64,000 nt of DNA from Draconibacterium sediminis (lineage in GTDB: Bacteria; Bacteroidota; Bacteroidia; Bacteroidales; Prolixibacteraceae). Below the pieces are notes generated by a model, which was given only the letters and a program-made list of their open reading frames with translations, did not search any database and was not told the origin of the DNA. The stretch covers positions 1,178,001 to 1,242,000 of the forward strand of contig NZ_JRHC01000001.1 of the NCBI RefSeq assembly GCF_000949475.1, written 5' to 3'. The translations under genes were made by a program, and so were the position numbers. Shown here one piece after another: positions 37,340 to 45,785 of this stretch (within the stretch, counting starts at the first letter, position 1; each line of letters opens with the position of its first letter).

Positions 37340-37596
37340 TTTCGTCCGGGACAAGAAACAAGCATTGATAAGCTTTCTTCGCCGGACGAATATCCTTCGG
37401 CCATTTCATCCCGGCGCTACGCACCGGGCAATTGCCTTCGCCCCTTTGGGGCTATCTATGAGAGCGCTGAAAGTGCGTTTTATTTTAGCCCGGGGCAGAG
37501 TAATTCAAAGAATTACATCGCCCCGGTTAAGGAAGTAGAATCTGAATCGTCCGGCGAAGAAAATTGGATGGAGGCAGTTCGTTGTCCCGGACGAAA
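37340..37596. repeat. 257-bp nested inverted-repeat element (REP/MITE-like)
   Basis: Outer 15-bp perfect inverted repeats (37340-37354 with 37582-37596, TTTCGTCCGGGACAA and its complement) enclose inner 16-bp perfect inverted repeats (37374-37389 with 37547-37562). Between lie CCCGGCGCTACGCACCGGG and other palindromic runs. No ORF inside. The left half is related to 26962-27077. Confidence 0.75.
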
Positions 37597-37601
37597 TTTT
37601 A

Positions 37602-37804
37602 GGATTGTTGTTTTGTGTACAAACCGTGAAAAAATGATTAGAATGGACATTTTCCACACAAAATATAAATCTGAACCATCAGGATTGTTGTTTTACGGAC
37701 AAAACGCGAAAAAAAATCATCAGGATGGACATTTTGCACACAAAATATGAATCTGAACCGCCAGGATGGGTATTTTGCGCACAAAATATAAGTCTGAATT
37801 ATCA
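37602..37804. repeat. Tandem repeat of 80-82 bp (two copies and a half)
   Basis: Unit 1 at 37602-37681 and unit 2 at 37682-37763 both begin GGATTGTTGTTTT and end near AATCTGAACC; a 41-base partial unit at 37764-37804 repeats the second half. It lies in a spacer between asnB and the GATase gene and codes for nothing convincing. Confidence 0.75.
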
Positions 37805-37826
37805 GATTACAGGAGTCGTGATCTGA

Positions 37827-38390
37827 TTAGCCACACAAGGCAATAAAATTCAGGATTAGCCGGTGGTTATAAAACTCGGGATGAAACTGGCAGGTATATA
37901 AAGGTTTGTTTTTGTGTTTCATCAGTTGGTTTTTGCATGTTGATGAAGTAAGCAGCAATTCAAAATCGTTGGGTACAGTTATCGAGTCGTTGTGCATTTG
38001 CCTCACGGTAAACTTTTGAGGCAGCTCATTAAAAAGCGGATCGGTCTTAACGATTTCCACCTCAAAATCGCCCGACTCCGGTTCCTGGCTTCGCAGCAAT
38101 TCCGATCCGTATAAATAACCGGTAACGTGGTGTCCGGCGCAAATACCAAGTACCGGTTTTTCAAAGTCCTTAATCCATTGAAAATAGGGGGCGTGGTGCT
38201 CCACAATATCGTCGCCTTGTGGCGATCCGCTTAAAATTATACCGTCAAAAGCATTCAAATTTGTAGCGGGGCACTCTGCGTATTCAATAAAAGCGGGTGT
38301 TGATCCTGCATCCGAAATAATTTGTACTATTGGTTCGGCAAACTCCCTAATTCCGGGTTCGGCATTATTTACAACAACTATTTTAGCCAT
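37827..38390 (-). CDS. Class I glutamine amidotransferase-like protein
   Basis: A 187-residue protein with the class I GATase triad: nucleophilic Cys in GICAGHH (near residue 85), and His/Glu in the C-terminal QFHPEFYNH. The oxyanion region IILSGSPQGD is present near 50. There is no synthetase domain, so it is a free-standing GATase; the partner and product are unknown. I chose ATG at 38390, where the Rossmann-like MAKIVVVNN begins, over a TTG eight codons upstream. The start overlaps the patatin gene by 8 bases (38383-38390), suggesting translational coupling. Confidence 0.88.
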   Translation of the reverse strand: MAKIVVVNNAEPGIREFAEPIVQIISDAGSTPAFIEYAECPATNLNAFDGIILSGSPQGDDIVEHHAPYFQWIKDFEKPVLGICAGHHVTGYLYGSELLRSQEPESGDFEVEIVKTDPLFNELPQKFTVRQMHNDSITVPNDFELLLTSSTCKNQLMKHKNKPLYTCQFHPEFYNHRLILNFIALCG

Positions 38391-39264
38391 TAAATTCTGC
38401 TTTATCGAGTTCAAGAACAGCTGAATGGCGCCCGATTTCGATCACCTCTTTGGCCTTGTAAAAGTCGTAGGTTCCGCAAACATCGCGCGATACGTTAATA
38501 ACCACATCGGGTTTTCCTTTTTCAATGGCATAGTCTACCTGTTTTAACATTCCGGTAGCCAAGGCCTGATCCATAAGTGAAAGCATTCCGAGTTGCTCCT
38601 TTTTCTCTTTCGGATGGTTAATATTCAGAAAATCGTAAAACTCGTTCAACCATTTTTTGTATTTCGATTCCTTTTCTGTCTCGTCTTCTGTCTCGTAAAA
38701 CTTTTGTGGAAGCGGAATGGCTGCGTTTACATGAACGGCAATAAGCACATCGCCCTCGGTGCGTTTTACGTTCGAAATAGGCAGGTTGTTCATAACGCCA
38801 CCATCAACCAAAACGGAGTTCTCGCTGGTAACTGGCGTAAAAACAGAAGGAATTGATATTGAAGCACGAATGGCATTAAACAAACTGCCTTTGGTAAACA
38901 CCACTTCTTCACGGTGTTTTAAATCAACGGCAGTTGCCGAAAACGGAATAGGCAAATCTTCGATAAGCGCATCGGGGATGAATTCCTGAATTTTTGTCAA
39001 TACCTTTTCTCCTTTAATCAGTCCGTTTCCTCCAAACGAAAAATCTACCATTCGAAACATATCATGCCGCTCCAGCGATATGGCCCACTCTTTAAACTCC
39101 GGCAATTTACCCAGAGCATAAATTCCGCCAATCAGAGCACCCATCGATGTGCCGGCTACTGAGGTGATGTTGTACCCCCGGGCCTCTAATTCTTCAATTG
39201 CACCAATATGTGCCATTCCGCGGGCAGCTCCGCCCGAAAGTACCAAGGCAACGTTTTTACTCAT
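38383..39264 (-). CDS. Patatin-like phospholipase (RssA-like)
   Basis: A 293-residue serine hydrolase. The oxyanion-hole motif GGAARGMAHIG is at residues 10-20, the nucleophile Ser in GTSMG (about 39-43), and the catalytic Asp in the DGG of VDGGVMNNLP. There is no signal peptide, so it is likely cytoplasmic or membrane-associated. The family removes acyl chains from lipids, but the natural substrate is unknown. It overlaps the downstream GATase gene by eight bases. Confidence 0.92.
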   Translation of the reverse strand: MSKNVALVLSGGAARGMAHIGAIEELEARGYNITSVAGTSMGALIGGIYALGKLPEFKEWAISLERHDMFRMVDFSFGGNGLIKGEKVLTKIQEFIPDALIEDLPIPFSATAVDLKHREEVVFTKGSLFNAIRASISIPSVFTPVTSENSVLVDGGVMNNLPISNVKRTEGDVLIAVHVNAAIPLPQKFYETEDETEKESKYKKWLNEFYDFLNINHPKEKKEQLGMLSLMDQALATGMLKQVDYAIEKGKPDVVINVSRDVCGTYDFYKAKEVIEIGRHSAVLELDKAEFNG

Positions 39265-39390
39265 TTTGCTTTTTTTGTTAAGCTATGCAAATTAATTAAA
39301 TTCCGGAGTATAATTCAAACTAATCATTTTTAAGGAATCTACAGAATGATTATATTCGACCCAAATTCAATAAATAGAAAAAACTGTACG

Positions 39391-40488
39391 ATGAGAAAAT
39401 TATTAGTTGTTATTATAGGTTTAGCCTTGTTTGCCTGTTCGCAGCCACAGGATGGTTTTAAAATTACCGTTAAACTGGATGGTGCAGATGGAAACGTGAT
39501 GTTGGAGCAACGTGGAGCCAGCCAGTGGATTGGCATTGATACTGCCGAGGTGGTTGATGGTGTTGCTGTTTTGGAAGGAGAAGTGGATTTCCCGGGTGTA
39601 TATTATTTGTCGGTAAACGGAGAACGCAACAAAGCTGTTGTGTTTGTTGAAAATACCAGCATGTCGATAACCGGAAAAGCCGATTCAATTGCGGGTATTC
39701 AGGTTAGTGGTTCTGCTTCGCACGATGAGTTTAAAACGATAAACGATAAAATTCAGAAAATTAGCGAAGAGTACATGGCTATTTACCAGGAAGCTCGCAC
39801 AGCAAGCGCTTCAGGCGATACAGCCAAAGCCAGTGAATTGATGAAACAGGTTGAAGATTTGTACGCCAGTGTTGGTGTAATTCAGGAAGATTTTGTGAAA
39901 GAAAATCCGGCTTCGTATGTTACTCCGCTGCTGTTAAGCCAAATTCAGTACGAAAAAGAAGTTGACGAACTGGAAGCTTTAGTGAGTAATCTGGATGCAA
40001 AATTAGACTCTGTTCCTGCCATTGTTGATTTGAAAACAAAGATCGAAAAACTGAAAACCGTAGCTGTAGGAAAAATTGCTCCTGATTTTACTCAAAACGA
40101 TGCAGATGGAAATCCGGTGAAGTTTTCTGATATCTATTCAAAAAACGAACTGACTTTGCTCGACTTCTGGGCATCGTGGTGTGGACCTTGCCGTGCCGAG
40201 AATCCGAATGTTGTAGATACGTATAACAAATACAAAGATCAGGGTTTTAGCGTGTTTGGCGTTTCGCTCGACCGTGATAAAGATGCATGGTTAGAGGCTA
40301 TCGAGGCTGACGGTTTAACATGGGATCACGTATCAGACCTTGCTTACTGGAACAACGCTGCAGCAAAAATGTATGCGGTTAATTCAATTCCATCGAGTTT
40401 GTTGGTTGATAAAAACGGAATGATCGTTGCAAAAAACAAAAGAGGCGAAGAACTAGGAGCAACAGTTGCCGAGTTTTTGAGCAAATAG
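39391..40488 (+). CDS. TlpA-family thiol:disulfide oxidoreductase lipoprotein
   Basis: A 365-residue lipoprotein: MRKLLVVIIGLALFAC gives lipobox LFAC at Cys16. An N-terminal DUF4369-like domain (residues about 20-120) and a helical linker precede a TlpA/thioredoxin-like domain with the redox motif WCGPC (near residue 262) and cis-Pro in NSIPSS. It likely reduces or isomerises periplasmic cysteines from an outer- or inner-membrane anchor. I chose ATG 39391 over an upstream frame extension because the signal peptide starts there. A strong terminator follows. Confidence 0.92.
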   Translation: MRKLLVVIIGLALFACSQPQDGFKITVKLDGADGNVMLEQRGASQWIGIDTAEVVDGVAVLEGEVDFPGVYYLSVNGERNKAVVFVENTSMSITGKADSIAGIQVSGSASHDEFKTINDKIQKISEEYMAIYQEARTASASGDTAKASELMKQVEDLYASVGVIQEDFVKENPASYVTPLLLSQIQYEKEVDELEALVSNLDAKLDSVPAIVDLKTKIEKLKTVAVGKIAPDFTQNDADGNPVKFSDIYSKNELTLLDFWASWCGPCRAENPNVVDTYNKYKDQGFSVFGVSLDRDKDAWLEAIEADGLTWDHVSDLAYWNNAAAKMYAVNSIPSSLLVDKNGMIVAKNKRGEELGATVAEFLSK

Positions 40489-40510
40489 AACAACTTAAGT
40501 TCAACAAAAG

Positions 40511-40549
40511 AAAACCGTTTTAAGGATGATTACTTAAAACGGTTTTTTT
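40511..40549 (+). terminator. Intrinsic terminator of the TlpA-family gene
   Basis: A 14-bp perfect stem (AAAACCGTTTTAAG 40511-40524 with 40533-40546), eight-base loop, then T-run. Confidence 0.9.
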
Positions 40550-40806
40550 GTGGCTCGTTGTCAGACAGTAATTTAATTTGGTCAGTAAAAAAGAAGTTAA
40601 AATTCAGCTTTTTAGGCTGGTTGAATCAGCAATAGTTTTTACGCTGGTGCCATTCCGAAATATATATTGTGTAAGCACAAACCATAAGTGTATTGAAGAT
40701 TAGGATTGTTGAGGTAATTGGTTAAGTTGTGATAGAAGGAAGAGGTGGAGGACCAATTATGAATGTGTGACCAATTAAAAGTTGCTTTTTAAGACTAGAG
40801 AGGAGG
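40550..40806. other. Spacer between two intrinsic terminators
   Basis: 257 bases without a supported ORF. It contains a short direct repeat (GACCAATTA near 40753 and 40769). Because terminators lie on both sides, a small independent transcript is possible; no consensus promoter was found inside. Confidence 0.45.
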
Positions 40807-40842
40807 AAAAGATCCTGGCATTTTTGTCAGGATCTTTTTTTA
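40807..40842 (+). terminator. Orphan plus-strand intrinsic terminator
   Basis: Stem AAAAGATCCTG (40807-40817) with CAGGATCTTTT (40828-40838), ten-base loop, followed by T residues. No gene lies directly upstream: the preceding gene already ends in its own terminator at 40511. Confidence 0.75.
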
Positions 40843-40899
40843 TGTTAGGCCTGATTTTTTCGGCTAAAAGAAATCGGTAAATACATTGGTTGTATTTAG

Positions 40900-40907
40900 T
40901 ACATTTG
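40900..40907 (+). promoter_or_regulatory. TAnnTTTG -7 box at the EamA gene start
   Basis: TACATTTG, five bases before the ATG at 40912. A transcription start about seven bases downstream would fall on or beside the ATG, giving a leaderless mRNA. The -33 region (TTGG near 40885) is a weak match. Confidence 0.45.
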
Positions 40908-40911
40908 CCGC

Positions 40912-41823
40912 ATGCAAAATCATTTTGGAGAAATAGCCGGAGTTCTTACTGCCGTATTTTGGACAGTAACATCACTGGCATTCGAATCGGCAGGGAAAAA
41001 GGTTGGTTCGCTTGCGGTTAATCTCATTCGTTTGGTAATTGCCTTCTTTCTGGTTGGCACCTACAGTTGGATAGCCCGTGGGTTTTTCTTCCCCACCGAC
41101 GCAAGCATGTACGCCTGGAAATGGCTGGCTTTTTCCGGATTGGTTGGTTTTGTTATTGGCGATTTATTACTTTTTCAGTCCTTCGTTTTGATAGGTGCAC
41201 GAATTGCCATGTTGTTAATGGCGCTGGCACCACCATTTGCCGCGCTTATTGGCTGGCTGCTTTTGGGGGAGGTTCTTGCCCCACAAAGTTGGTTGGGAAT
41301 GGCCGTTACCATGACCGGGATAATTATCGTTATCCTGAAACGAGAGAAATCGGAAGAGAACGGTGTGAAGATCCGAAGGTTTAAATCGTCGTACCCCATA
41401 CAAGGAATTCTACTCGCGCTGGGTGGTGCCATGGGGCAGGCGGCCGGTTTGGTAATCAGCAAAAAGGGAATGGGCGATTATGATGCATTCTCGGCTACCC
41501 AAATACGAATTCTGGCGGGAACTGTTGGGTTCTCTATTCTTTTTGTTTTTATAAAACGCTGGCCACGTGTTTGGGCAGCCTTAAAAAACGGATCTGCCAT
41601 GAAACGGATTACACTGGGAGCTTTCTTTGGCCCTTTCCTTGGTGTGTCCTTTTCGTTATTGGCAGTTCAGCATACGCAGGCCGGAATTGCAGCAACACTG
41701 ATGGCTATTGTTCCGGTATTGATTATCGGACCTTCAATATTATTGTTTAAAGAAAAGGTAAACTGGAAAGAAATTCTGGGGGCCGTAATTACTGTTGGGG
41801 GTGTGGCCATGTTCTTTTTATAG
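40912..41823 (+). CDS. EamA/DMT-superfamily permease
   Basis: A 303-residue inner-membrane protein with about ten hydrophobic segments forming two EamA repeats (residues about 5-140 and 162-302). Members export amino acids, metabolites or nucleotides; substrate unknown. The N-terminal GEIAGVLTAVFWTVTSLAFE is typical of the start of an EamA repeat, which supports the ATG at 40912. It is convergent with the S37-type peptidase gene across an inverted repeat. Confidence 0.92.
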   Translation: MQNHFGEIAGVLTAVFWTVTSLAFESAGKKVGSLAVNLIRLVIAFFLVGTYSWIARGFFFPTDASMYAWKWLAFSGLVGFVIGDLLLFQSFVLIGARIAMLLMALAPPFAALIGWLLLGEVLAPQSWLGMAVTMTGIIIVILKREKSEENGVKIRRFKSSYPIQGILLALGGAMGQAAGLVISKKGMGDYDAFSATQIRILAGTVGFSILFVFIKRWPRVWAALKNGSAMKRITLGAFFGPFLGVSFSLLAVQHTQAGIAATLMAIVPVLIIGPSILLFKEKVNWKEILGAVITVGGVAMFFL

Positions 41824-41825
41824 AT

Positions 41826-41886
41826 CGTCAATCTGAGCGAAGTAGAAGACTGTTGAGATGACACTTCGACTTCGCTCAGTGTGACG
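41826..41886. terminator. Palindromic repeat between convergent genes, possible bidirectional terminator
   Basis: Left arm 41826-41848 and right arm 41864-41886 pair over most of 23 bases (core CTGAGCGAAGT / ACTTCGCTCAG), with a 15-base loop. The word CTGAGCGAAGTCGAAG is a common dispersed palindrome in Bacteroidota genomes (recalled, not searched). Confidence 0.65.
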
Positions 41887-41904
41887 TTTTTAGGTTGAAA
41901 ACTA

Positions 41905-43206
41905 CTAAATCTCGATATTCACTTTCATATCCAGCCACTTTTCGAGCGTTTCTTTTACCTGCTGTTTTTGTTCTTTAGGCAAATTTCCGATTCGGGTGCT
42001 GTGGCTTCCTTTTGGTTTTACAATTTTCAGGAAATTGGGTTTGTTCGGGACTTCAAATGCCGAAGCCGACCACGGATCCCACTCCCCGTAAATAAACAGC
42101 ATTTTCGCATCGGTTTTTTTGATGAATTTTTCTACCTCTTTAGCGGTCTTTTTGTTGTATTTAATGGCTAGTTCGGGCAGGTAAATGCGGTTCAGCCAAC
42201 CTTCTGCACTTTTAATCGACAAATAGTCTTTAAACGGTTCTACATCGTAACCGTAATAACCCAATTCGTGCGCCGCCTGCACAAAGAATGATTTAAAAAC
42301 TTCCACACCTTCACTCGATAAGTACATGGGCGACGATACTTTAACCAACTCCGCAAACAAATCTTTAGCCGGTGCATCCAGTGGTGGAATATCATCCAAT
42401 GAATTGTCGTATTGCCAAAATCCGTAAGAGAATTCGAGTACTACATAATCCAGCATCTCGTTGTTATTTAGCAGCGGATGCAAATTCTGATCCTTGAAAT
42501 ATTGCTCAAGAAGAGGCAGGTAAGTCTCACGGTTTTTGAGAATTTGCAGTTGGAATGCCTGTACTTTTGCCCGGCCTTCCGGTGTTCCTGTTGTATGGGC
42601 AATAAACGGCTCATGTCGGCCATCCTCAACACCAAAGTTAAGTGGCGCCACATACGGTACCGAAACATCAACATCGTTGGGGTAAAGCCAGCGGTGATAG
42701 GCTGTTGTTTGTCCGCCTTTGCTAATGCCGGTGCTTACCCATTTCCCCGAATAATATTTTTTCATCATTTGAATAATGTGGTGATGATCGGCAGCGGCAT
42801 TACGCACGGTCAGGTAATTCCAGTTTAAAGGCTCCGGCATCGATTCGCCAAAATAACGATGATCCATGCAAATTTGATTGGCCCCTAAAATCGGGCATAG
42901 CTCGTTTATATAATTTGGGTTTTCAGAATAGCCGCCGTTGTAGCCTTCGGTAATAAAAACTACGGGCTGGTCAACACCTTTGTCGGCGATCAGCACCCGT
43001 TGCAAAAATGTTCCTTTCGATGAATCGGAATGATCAACAGGCTGCTCCACCATTATTTTGTATTTAACTGCAAAAAAATCGGTGCAGTTCATTTGTTCAA
43101 CACTTTTAACCTCGGGTTGACTCTCGAGAAAGGCTTTTAGTGTGGTTTGCGAAAAAGTTACTGCCGAAAGCAACAGCAGAACCAGTAACAGTTGAAATTT
43201 CTTCAT
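41905..43206 (-). CDS. Secreted S37/S28-type serine peptidase
   Basis: A 433-residue alpha/beta-hydrolase with a signal peptide (about 1-19). The nucleophile elbow is GISKGG (near residue 162), the catalytic Asp likely in GEWDPWSA (near 377), and His in KGSHSTRIG (near 404). The TTAYHRWLYPNDVDVSVPYVAP stretch fits the S37 prolyl tripeptidyl aminopeptidase group. Such enzymes trim peptides from the N-terminus after Pro. It is convergent with the EamA gene and divergent from the cyclophilin gene. Family S28 is an alternative label. Confidence 0.85.
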   Translation of the reverse strand: MKKFQLLLVLLLLSAVTFSQTTLKAFLESQPEVKSVEQMNCTDFFAVKYKIMVEQPVDHSDSSKGTFLQRVLIADKGVDQPVVFITEGYNGGYSENPNYINELCPILGANQICMDHRYFGESMPEPLNWNYLTVRNAAADHHHIIQMMKKYYSGKWVSTGISKGGQTTAYHRWLYPNDVDVSVPYVAPLNFGVEDGRHEPFIAHTTGTPEGRAKVQAFQLQILKNRETYLPLLEQYFKDQNLHPLLNNNEMLDYVVLEFSYGFWQYDNSLDDIPPLDAPAKDLFAELVKVSSPMYLSSEGVEVFKSFFVQAAHELGYYGYDVEPFKDYLSIKSAEGWLNRIYLPELAIKYNKKTAKEVEKFIKKTDAKMLFIYGEWDPWSASAFEVPNKPNFLKIVKPKGSHSTRIGNLPKEQKQQVKETLEKWLDMKVNIEI

Positions 43207-43255
43207 GAGTTTTTTGAATTATGCATTGGCTCTGGTTATCCAAAACCGTTTTTTG

Positions 43256-43263
43256 TACATTTG
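43256..43263 (+). promoter_or_regulatory. TAnnTTTG -7 box upstream of the cyclophilin gene
   Basis: TACATTTG about 34 bases before the ATG. No good -33 TTTG at 19-21 bases; CTGG near 43232 is a weak match. Confidence 0.45.
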
Positions 43264-43296
43264 ATTGCAATTAAAAAATAATATTCAAATTAAATT

Positions 43297-43875
43297 ATGA
43301 GGAAAGCCATAATCTTTTTGATTCCTGCTCTGGTGTTGGTGTTTCAAACCATCGCTCAGGAACTTCCCCGCGTTGAAATGAAAACCGTTCTTGGAGACAT
43401 TGTGGTTGAAATTGATACCATAAATGCGCCGCTAACCGCAACAAATTTTCTACAGCACGTTAAGGCCAATACCTATGAAAATGCCTGGTTTTACCGTGTG
43501 GTGCGAATGGATAACCAGCCTAATAATGATGTGAAAATTGAAGTAATACAGGGAGGAATATACACCGAACCACGTTTTGAGACTATAAAACCAATTGAAC
43601 ACGAAACAACCGAAACCACCGGAATAAAACACCTTGACGGCACACTGTCGATGGCGCGAATGGAGCCGGGCACAGCATCAACGGAGTTTTTTATTTGTGT
43701 GGGCGATCAGCCGGAGTTGGATTTTGGTGGCAAACGAAATCCTGATGGACAGGGTTTTGCCGCTTTCGGGCAGGTGGTTTCGGGAATGGTGGTGGTGCGT
43801 AAAATTCAGCAACAAAAGGATGAGCAGCAAACGCTTGTGGAAAAAGTAAGGATTAAAGAAATGCGGGTGCAGTAA
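43297..43875 (+). CDS. Secreted cyclophilin-type peptidyl-prolyl isomerase
   Basis: A 192-residue protein with a signal peptide (about 1-20, ending IAQ) and a cyclophilin domain: KTVLGDIVVEIDTINAPLTATNFLQHV near its start, the FYRVVR catalytic Arg region, STEFFICVGDQPELDF, and GFAAFGQVVSGM. It speeds folding of periplasmic proteins at Pro bonds. Followed by an acetyltransferase gene after 10 bases. Confidence 0.92.
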   Translation: MRKAIIFLIPALVLVFQTIAQELPRVEMKTVLGDIVVEIDTINAPLTATNFLQHVKANTYENAWFYRVVRMDNQPNNDVKIEVIQGGIYTEPRFETIKPIEHETTETTGIKHLDGTLSMARMEPGTASTEFFICVGDQPELDFGGKRNPDGQGFAAFGQVVSGMVVVRKIQQQKDEQQTLVEKVRIKEMRVQ

Positions 43876-43885
43876 AACAGCAAGG

Positions 43886-44446
43886 ATGAGTAACGCAGAA
43901 ATAAATACTCTGGAAACCGAACGTCTAAGTTTAATCGAGATCGAAGCGAAAGATCTTGAAAAGCTTCATCGGCTGCATTCTATGGCCGAAGTGGATGAAT
44001 TTAATACGCTTGGCATCCCGCAATCGATAAAAGACACCGAGCAATTTTTACAGCAACAGTTGGAGGCCAAAAGAAAAACTCCACGCAGTTCGTACATGTG
44101 GAAAATTGTATTGAAAGAATCAGGAACTTTTATTGGTGTGGCCGGATTTTCATTGTCGAACAATAGGTTTAAGTTGGGTGAAATTTACTATAAACTTGAT
44201 CCGGCATATTGGGGAAACGGTTATGCAACGGAATTGGCAAAGAGACTGGTGTTGCTGGGATTTAACACTTTTTGCTTACACAAAGTGGAAGCAGGTGTTG
44301 CCACCGAAAATATAAAATCTGTAAAAGTGCTCGAGAAAATTGGAATGACCCGCGAGGGATTGCGCCGAAAAATTTTGCCCATACGCGGAGAGTGGAAAGA
44401 CAATTACCATTACGCCATTGTTGAGGACGATCCGCGCGATTATTGA
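43886..44446 (+). CDS. GNAT N-acetyltransferase (RimJ/RimL type)
   Basis: A 186-residue acetyltransferase with the RimJ/RimL-like start LETERLSLIEIEAKDLEKL and acetyl-CoA motif A region YWGNGYATELAKRLV near residue 111, followed by HKVEAGVATENIKSVKVLEKIGM. It moves an acetyl group to a primary amine, possibly a protein N-terminus; substrate unknown. Spacing of 10 bases from the cyclophilin gene suggests cotranscription. Confidence 0.92.
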   Translation: MSNAEINTLETERLSLIEIEAKDLEKLHRLHSMAEVDEFNTLGIPQSIKDTEQFLQQQLEAKRKTPRSSYMWKIVLKESGTFIGVAGFSLSNNRFKLGEIYYKLDPAYWGNGYATELAKRLVLLGFNTFCLHKVEAGVATENIKSVKVLEKIGMTREGLRRKILPIRGEWKDNYHYAIVEDDPRDY

Positions 44447-44525
44447 AAAACATTTAAAGGTATACGCAACCATTCCGGTTTTGCCTCCATCATCTAATAA
44501 ACATAAATCTCAACAATTAGGCCGT

Positions 44526-44918
44526 ATGAAAAAATTGCTTTTGCTTCTGAGTTTATTTGCCATTCTATCGTGCTCAAAAGACACCCCGATTGGTTTGTGG
44601 GATGATAACATAAAACTGTCTCAAAAAGAAGTTGAATTTGATGCTAAGGAAAATACCATTGTCATAACCACGGAAGGAGCGTGGTGGTGGATTGATGCTC
44701 TGAAGCTTAATGGTTCATATATTAATATTGATGACATGGACACTGCCGCTGATAACTTTGTGATTGAAGAGCCTGAATTTAAGATTGAGCGAAAAAACGC
44801 CACTGAAATTCATATTTCAATGAGCGAAAACCTAAGTGATAATAAGAGGGTGTTGATTATCGGTCTTGAAGCCGGTGATTATTTTGACGGCATTAGGGTA
44901 ACTCAATCCGCACATTAA
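44526..44918 (+). CDS. BACON-like lipoprotein of unknown function
   Basis: A 130-residue lipoprotein: MKKLLLLLSLFAILSC gives lipobox ILSC at Cys16. The mature part is one Ig-like domain with BACON-like features (KEVEFDAKENTIVITTEGAWWWID near the start and YFDGIRVTQSA at the end). BACON domains often bind glycans or mucin but the role here is unknown. A longer frame extends upstream to 44418 and overlaps the acetyltransferase gene; the ATG at 44526 is chosen because the signal peptide begins there. Confidence 0.8.
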   Translation: MKKLLLLLSLFAILSCSKDTPIGLWDDNIKLSQKEVEFDAKENTIVITTEGAWWWIDALKLNGSYINIDDMDTAADNFVIEEPEFKIERKNATEIHISMSENLSDNKRVLIIGLEAGDYFDGIRVTQSAH

Positions 44919-45020
44919 AGAAAGTTTGTTTCAAACACATTCACCTCTTTAATTCCTGAACTTTTATCGAATCACAACAAATGCTTGTCCTTAAGGGTTA
45001 TAGATTACTAAAAAAGGGCA

Positions 45021-45731
45021 ATGAAAAAGATGATTCAATTTATAGCTAGTGTTGTACTACTTGCATTTGTTAGCTGTGCAGATAAACCCACCATTGAAGG
45101 GCTTTGGATAGTTGAACGGGTAAAAGTCGGCGATCAGGAAATGACTCCAAATGCACGGTGGATGCGTTTTAATTCTGATTTCTCACAGCAATCAGGGAAC
45201 GGATGGTTGCAACATTCTTACGGAACATGGAACTTTAATGCAGAAACAAACCAACTATCGGTTGTTAATGAAAACGGCATAAAAGATCCGGCCGAACCGT
45301 TTAAAGTTACTTTGGAAAACGATCGGATGACCTGGAAAAGAAGTGAAGATGGGGAGAGTGTTGAAGTAACTTTAAAACGCTCGGATCATCTGCCCGCAAC
45401 GTATGGCGACGAACTTCTTGGTTTATGGAAACTGGAGGATGCGGTTGGCGATGGAGATTATTTCGGGACAGAGGATGCAAAAGTTGGTAAAGCCAACATT
45501 TTCTTTCGTTGGGATGGCCGCTTTGATATTCGCTCCGGAAAGGGTAGAATTCATGGGGTTTACAATGTTCATGGTCACAAGCCAGAAGTGGAGTTAATAC
45601 CATACGGAGACAATGTGAACAGAGCTTTTTGGACAATCGATTTTAACAAAAATAGAATTACCCTGCAGTTATTAAATTCAGAAAACATTGTAGAACGAAA
45701 ATTTAGCCGGATACACGAATTTCCGGAATAG
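45021..45731 (+). CDS. Lipocalin-like lipoprotein
   Basis: A 236-residue lipoprotein with lipobox VSC (Cys19). The mature part contains two related lipocalin-like beta repeats (about 25-125, starting IEGLWIVERVKVG, and 130-236, starting LLGLWKLEDAVGDG). Such proteins bind small ligands in the periplasm or at the surface; ligand unknown. It is convergent with the SusCD locus and ends in a bidirectional terminator. Confidence 0.8.
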   Translation: MKKMIQFIASVVLLAFVSCADKPTIEGLWIVERVKVGDQEMTPNARWMRFNSDFSQQSGNGWLQHSYGTWNFNAETNQLSVVNENGIKDPAEPFKVTLENDRMTWKRSEDGESVEVTLKRSDHLPATYGDELLGLWKLEDAVGDGDYFGTEDAKVGKANIFFRWDGRFDIRSGKGRIHGVYNVHGHKPEVELIPYGDNVNRAFWTIDFNKNRITLQLLNSENIVERKFSRIHEFPE

Positions 45732-45734
45732 AAA

Positions 45735-45762
45735 AGGGCTGCCTTTCAGGCAACCCTCTTAA
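45735..45762. terminator. Bidirectional terminator between lipocalin-like and SusCD loci
   Basis: Stem AGGGCTGCC (45735-45743) with GGCAACCCT (45749-45757), loop TTTCA; on the minus strand the mismatch becomes a wobble pair and TTTTC follows. Serves convergent transcripts. Confidence 0.75.
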
Positions 45763-45785
45763 GTGTTTATCTTTGGTTAGATTCG

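Noticed and set aside
37602-37804. Direct repeats as a possible CRISPR array
   Set aside because: The 80-82-base units are contiguous with no unique spacers, so it is a tandem repeat, not CRISPR.
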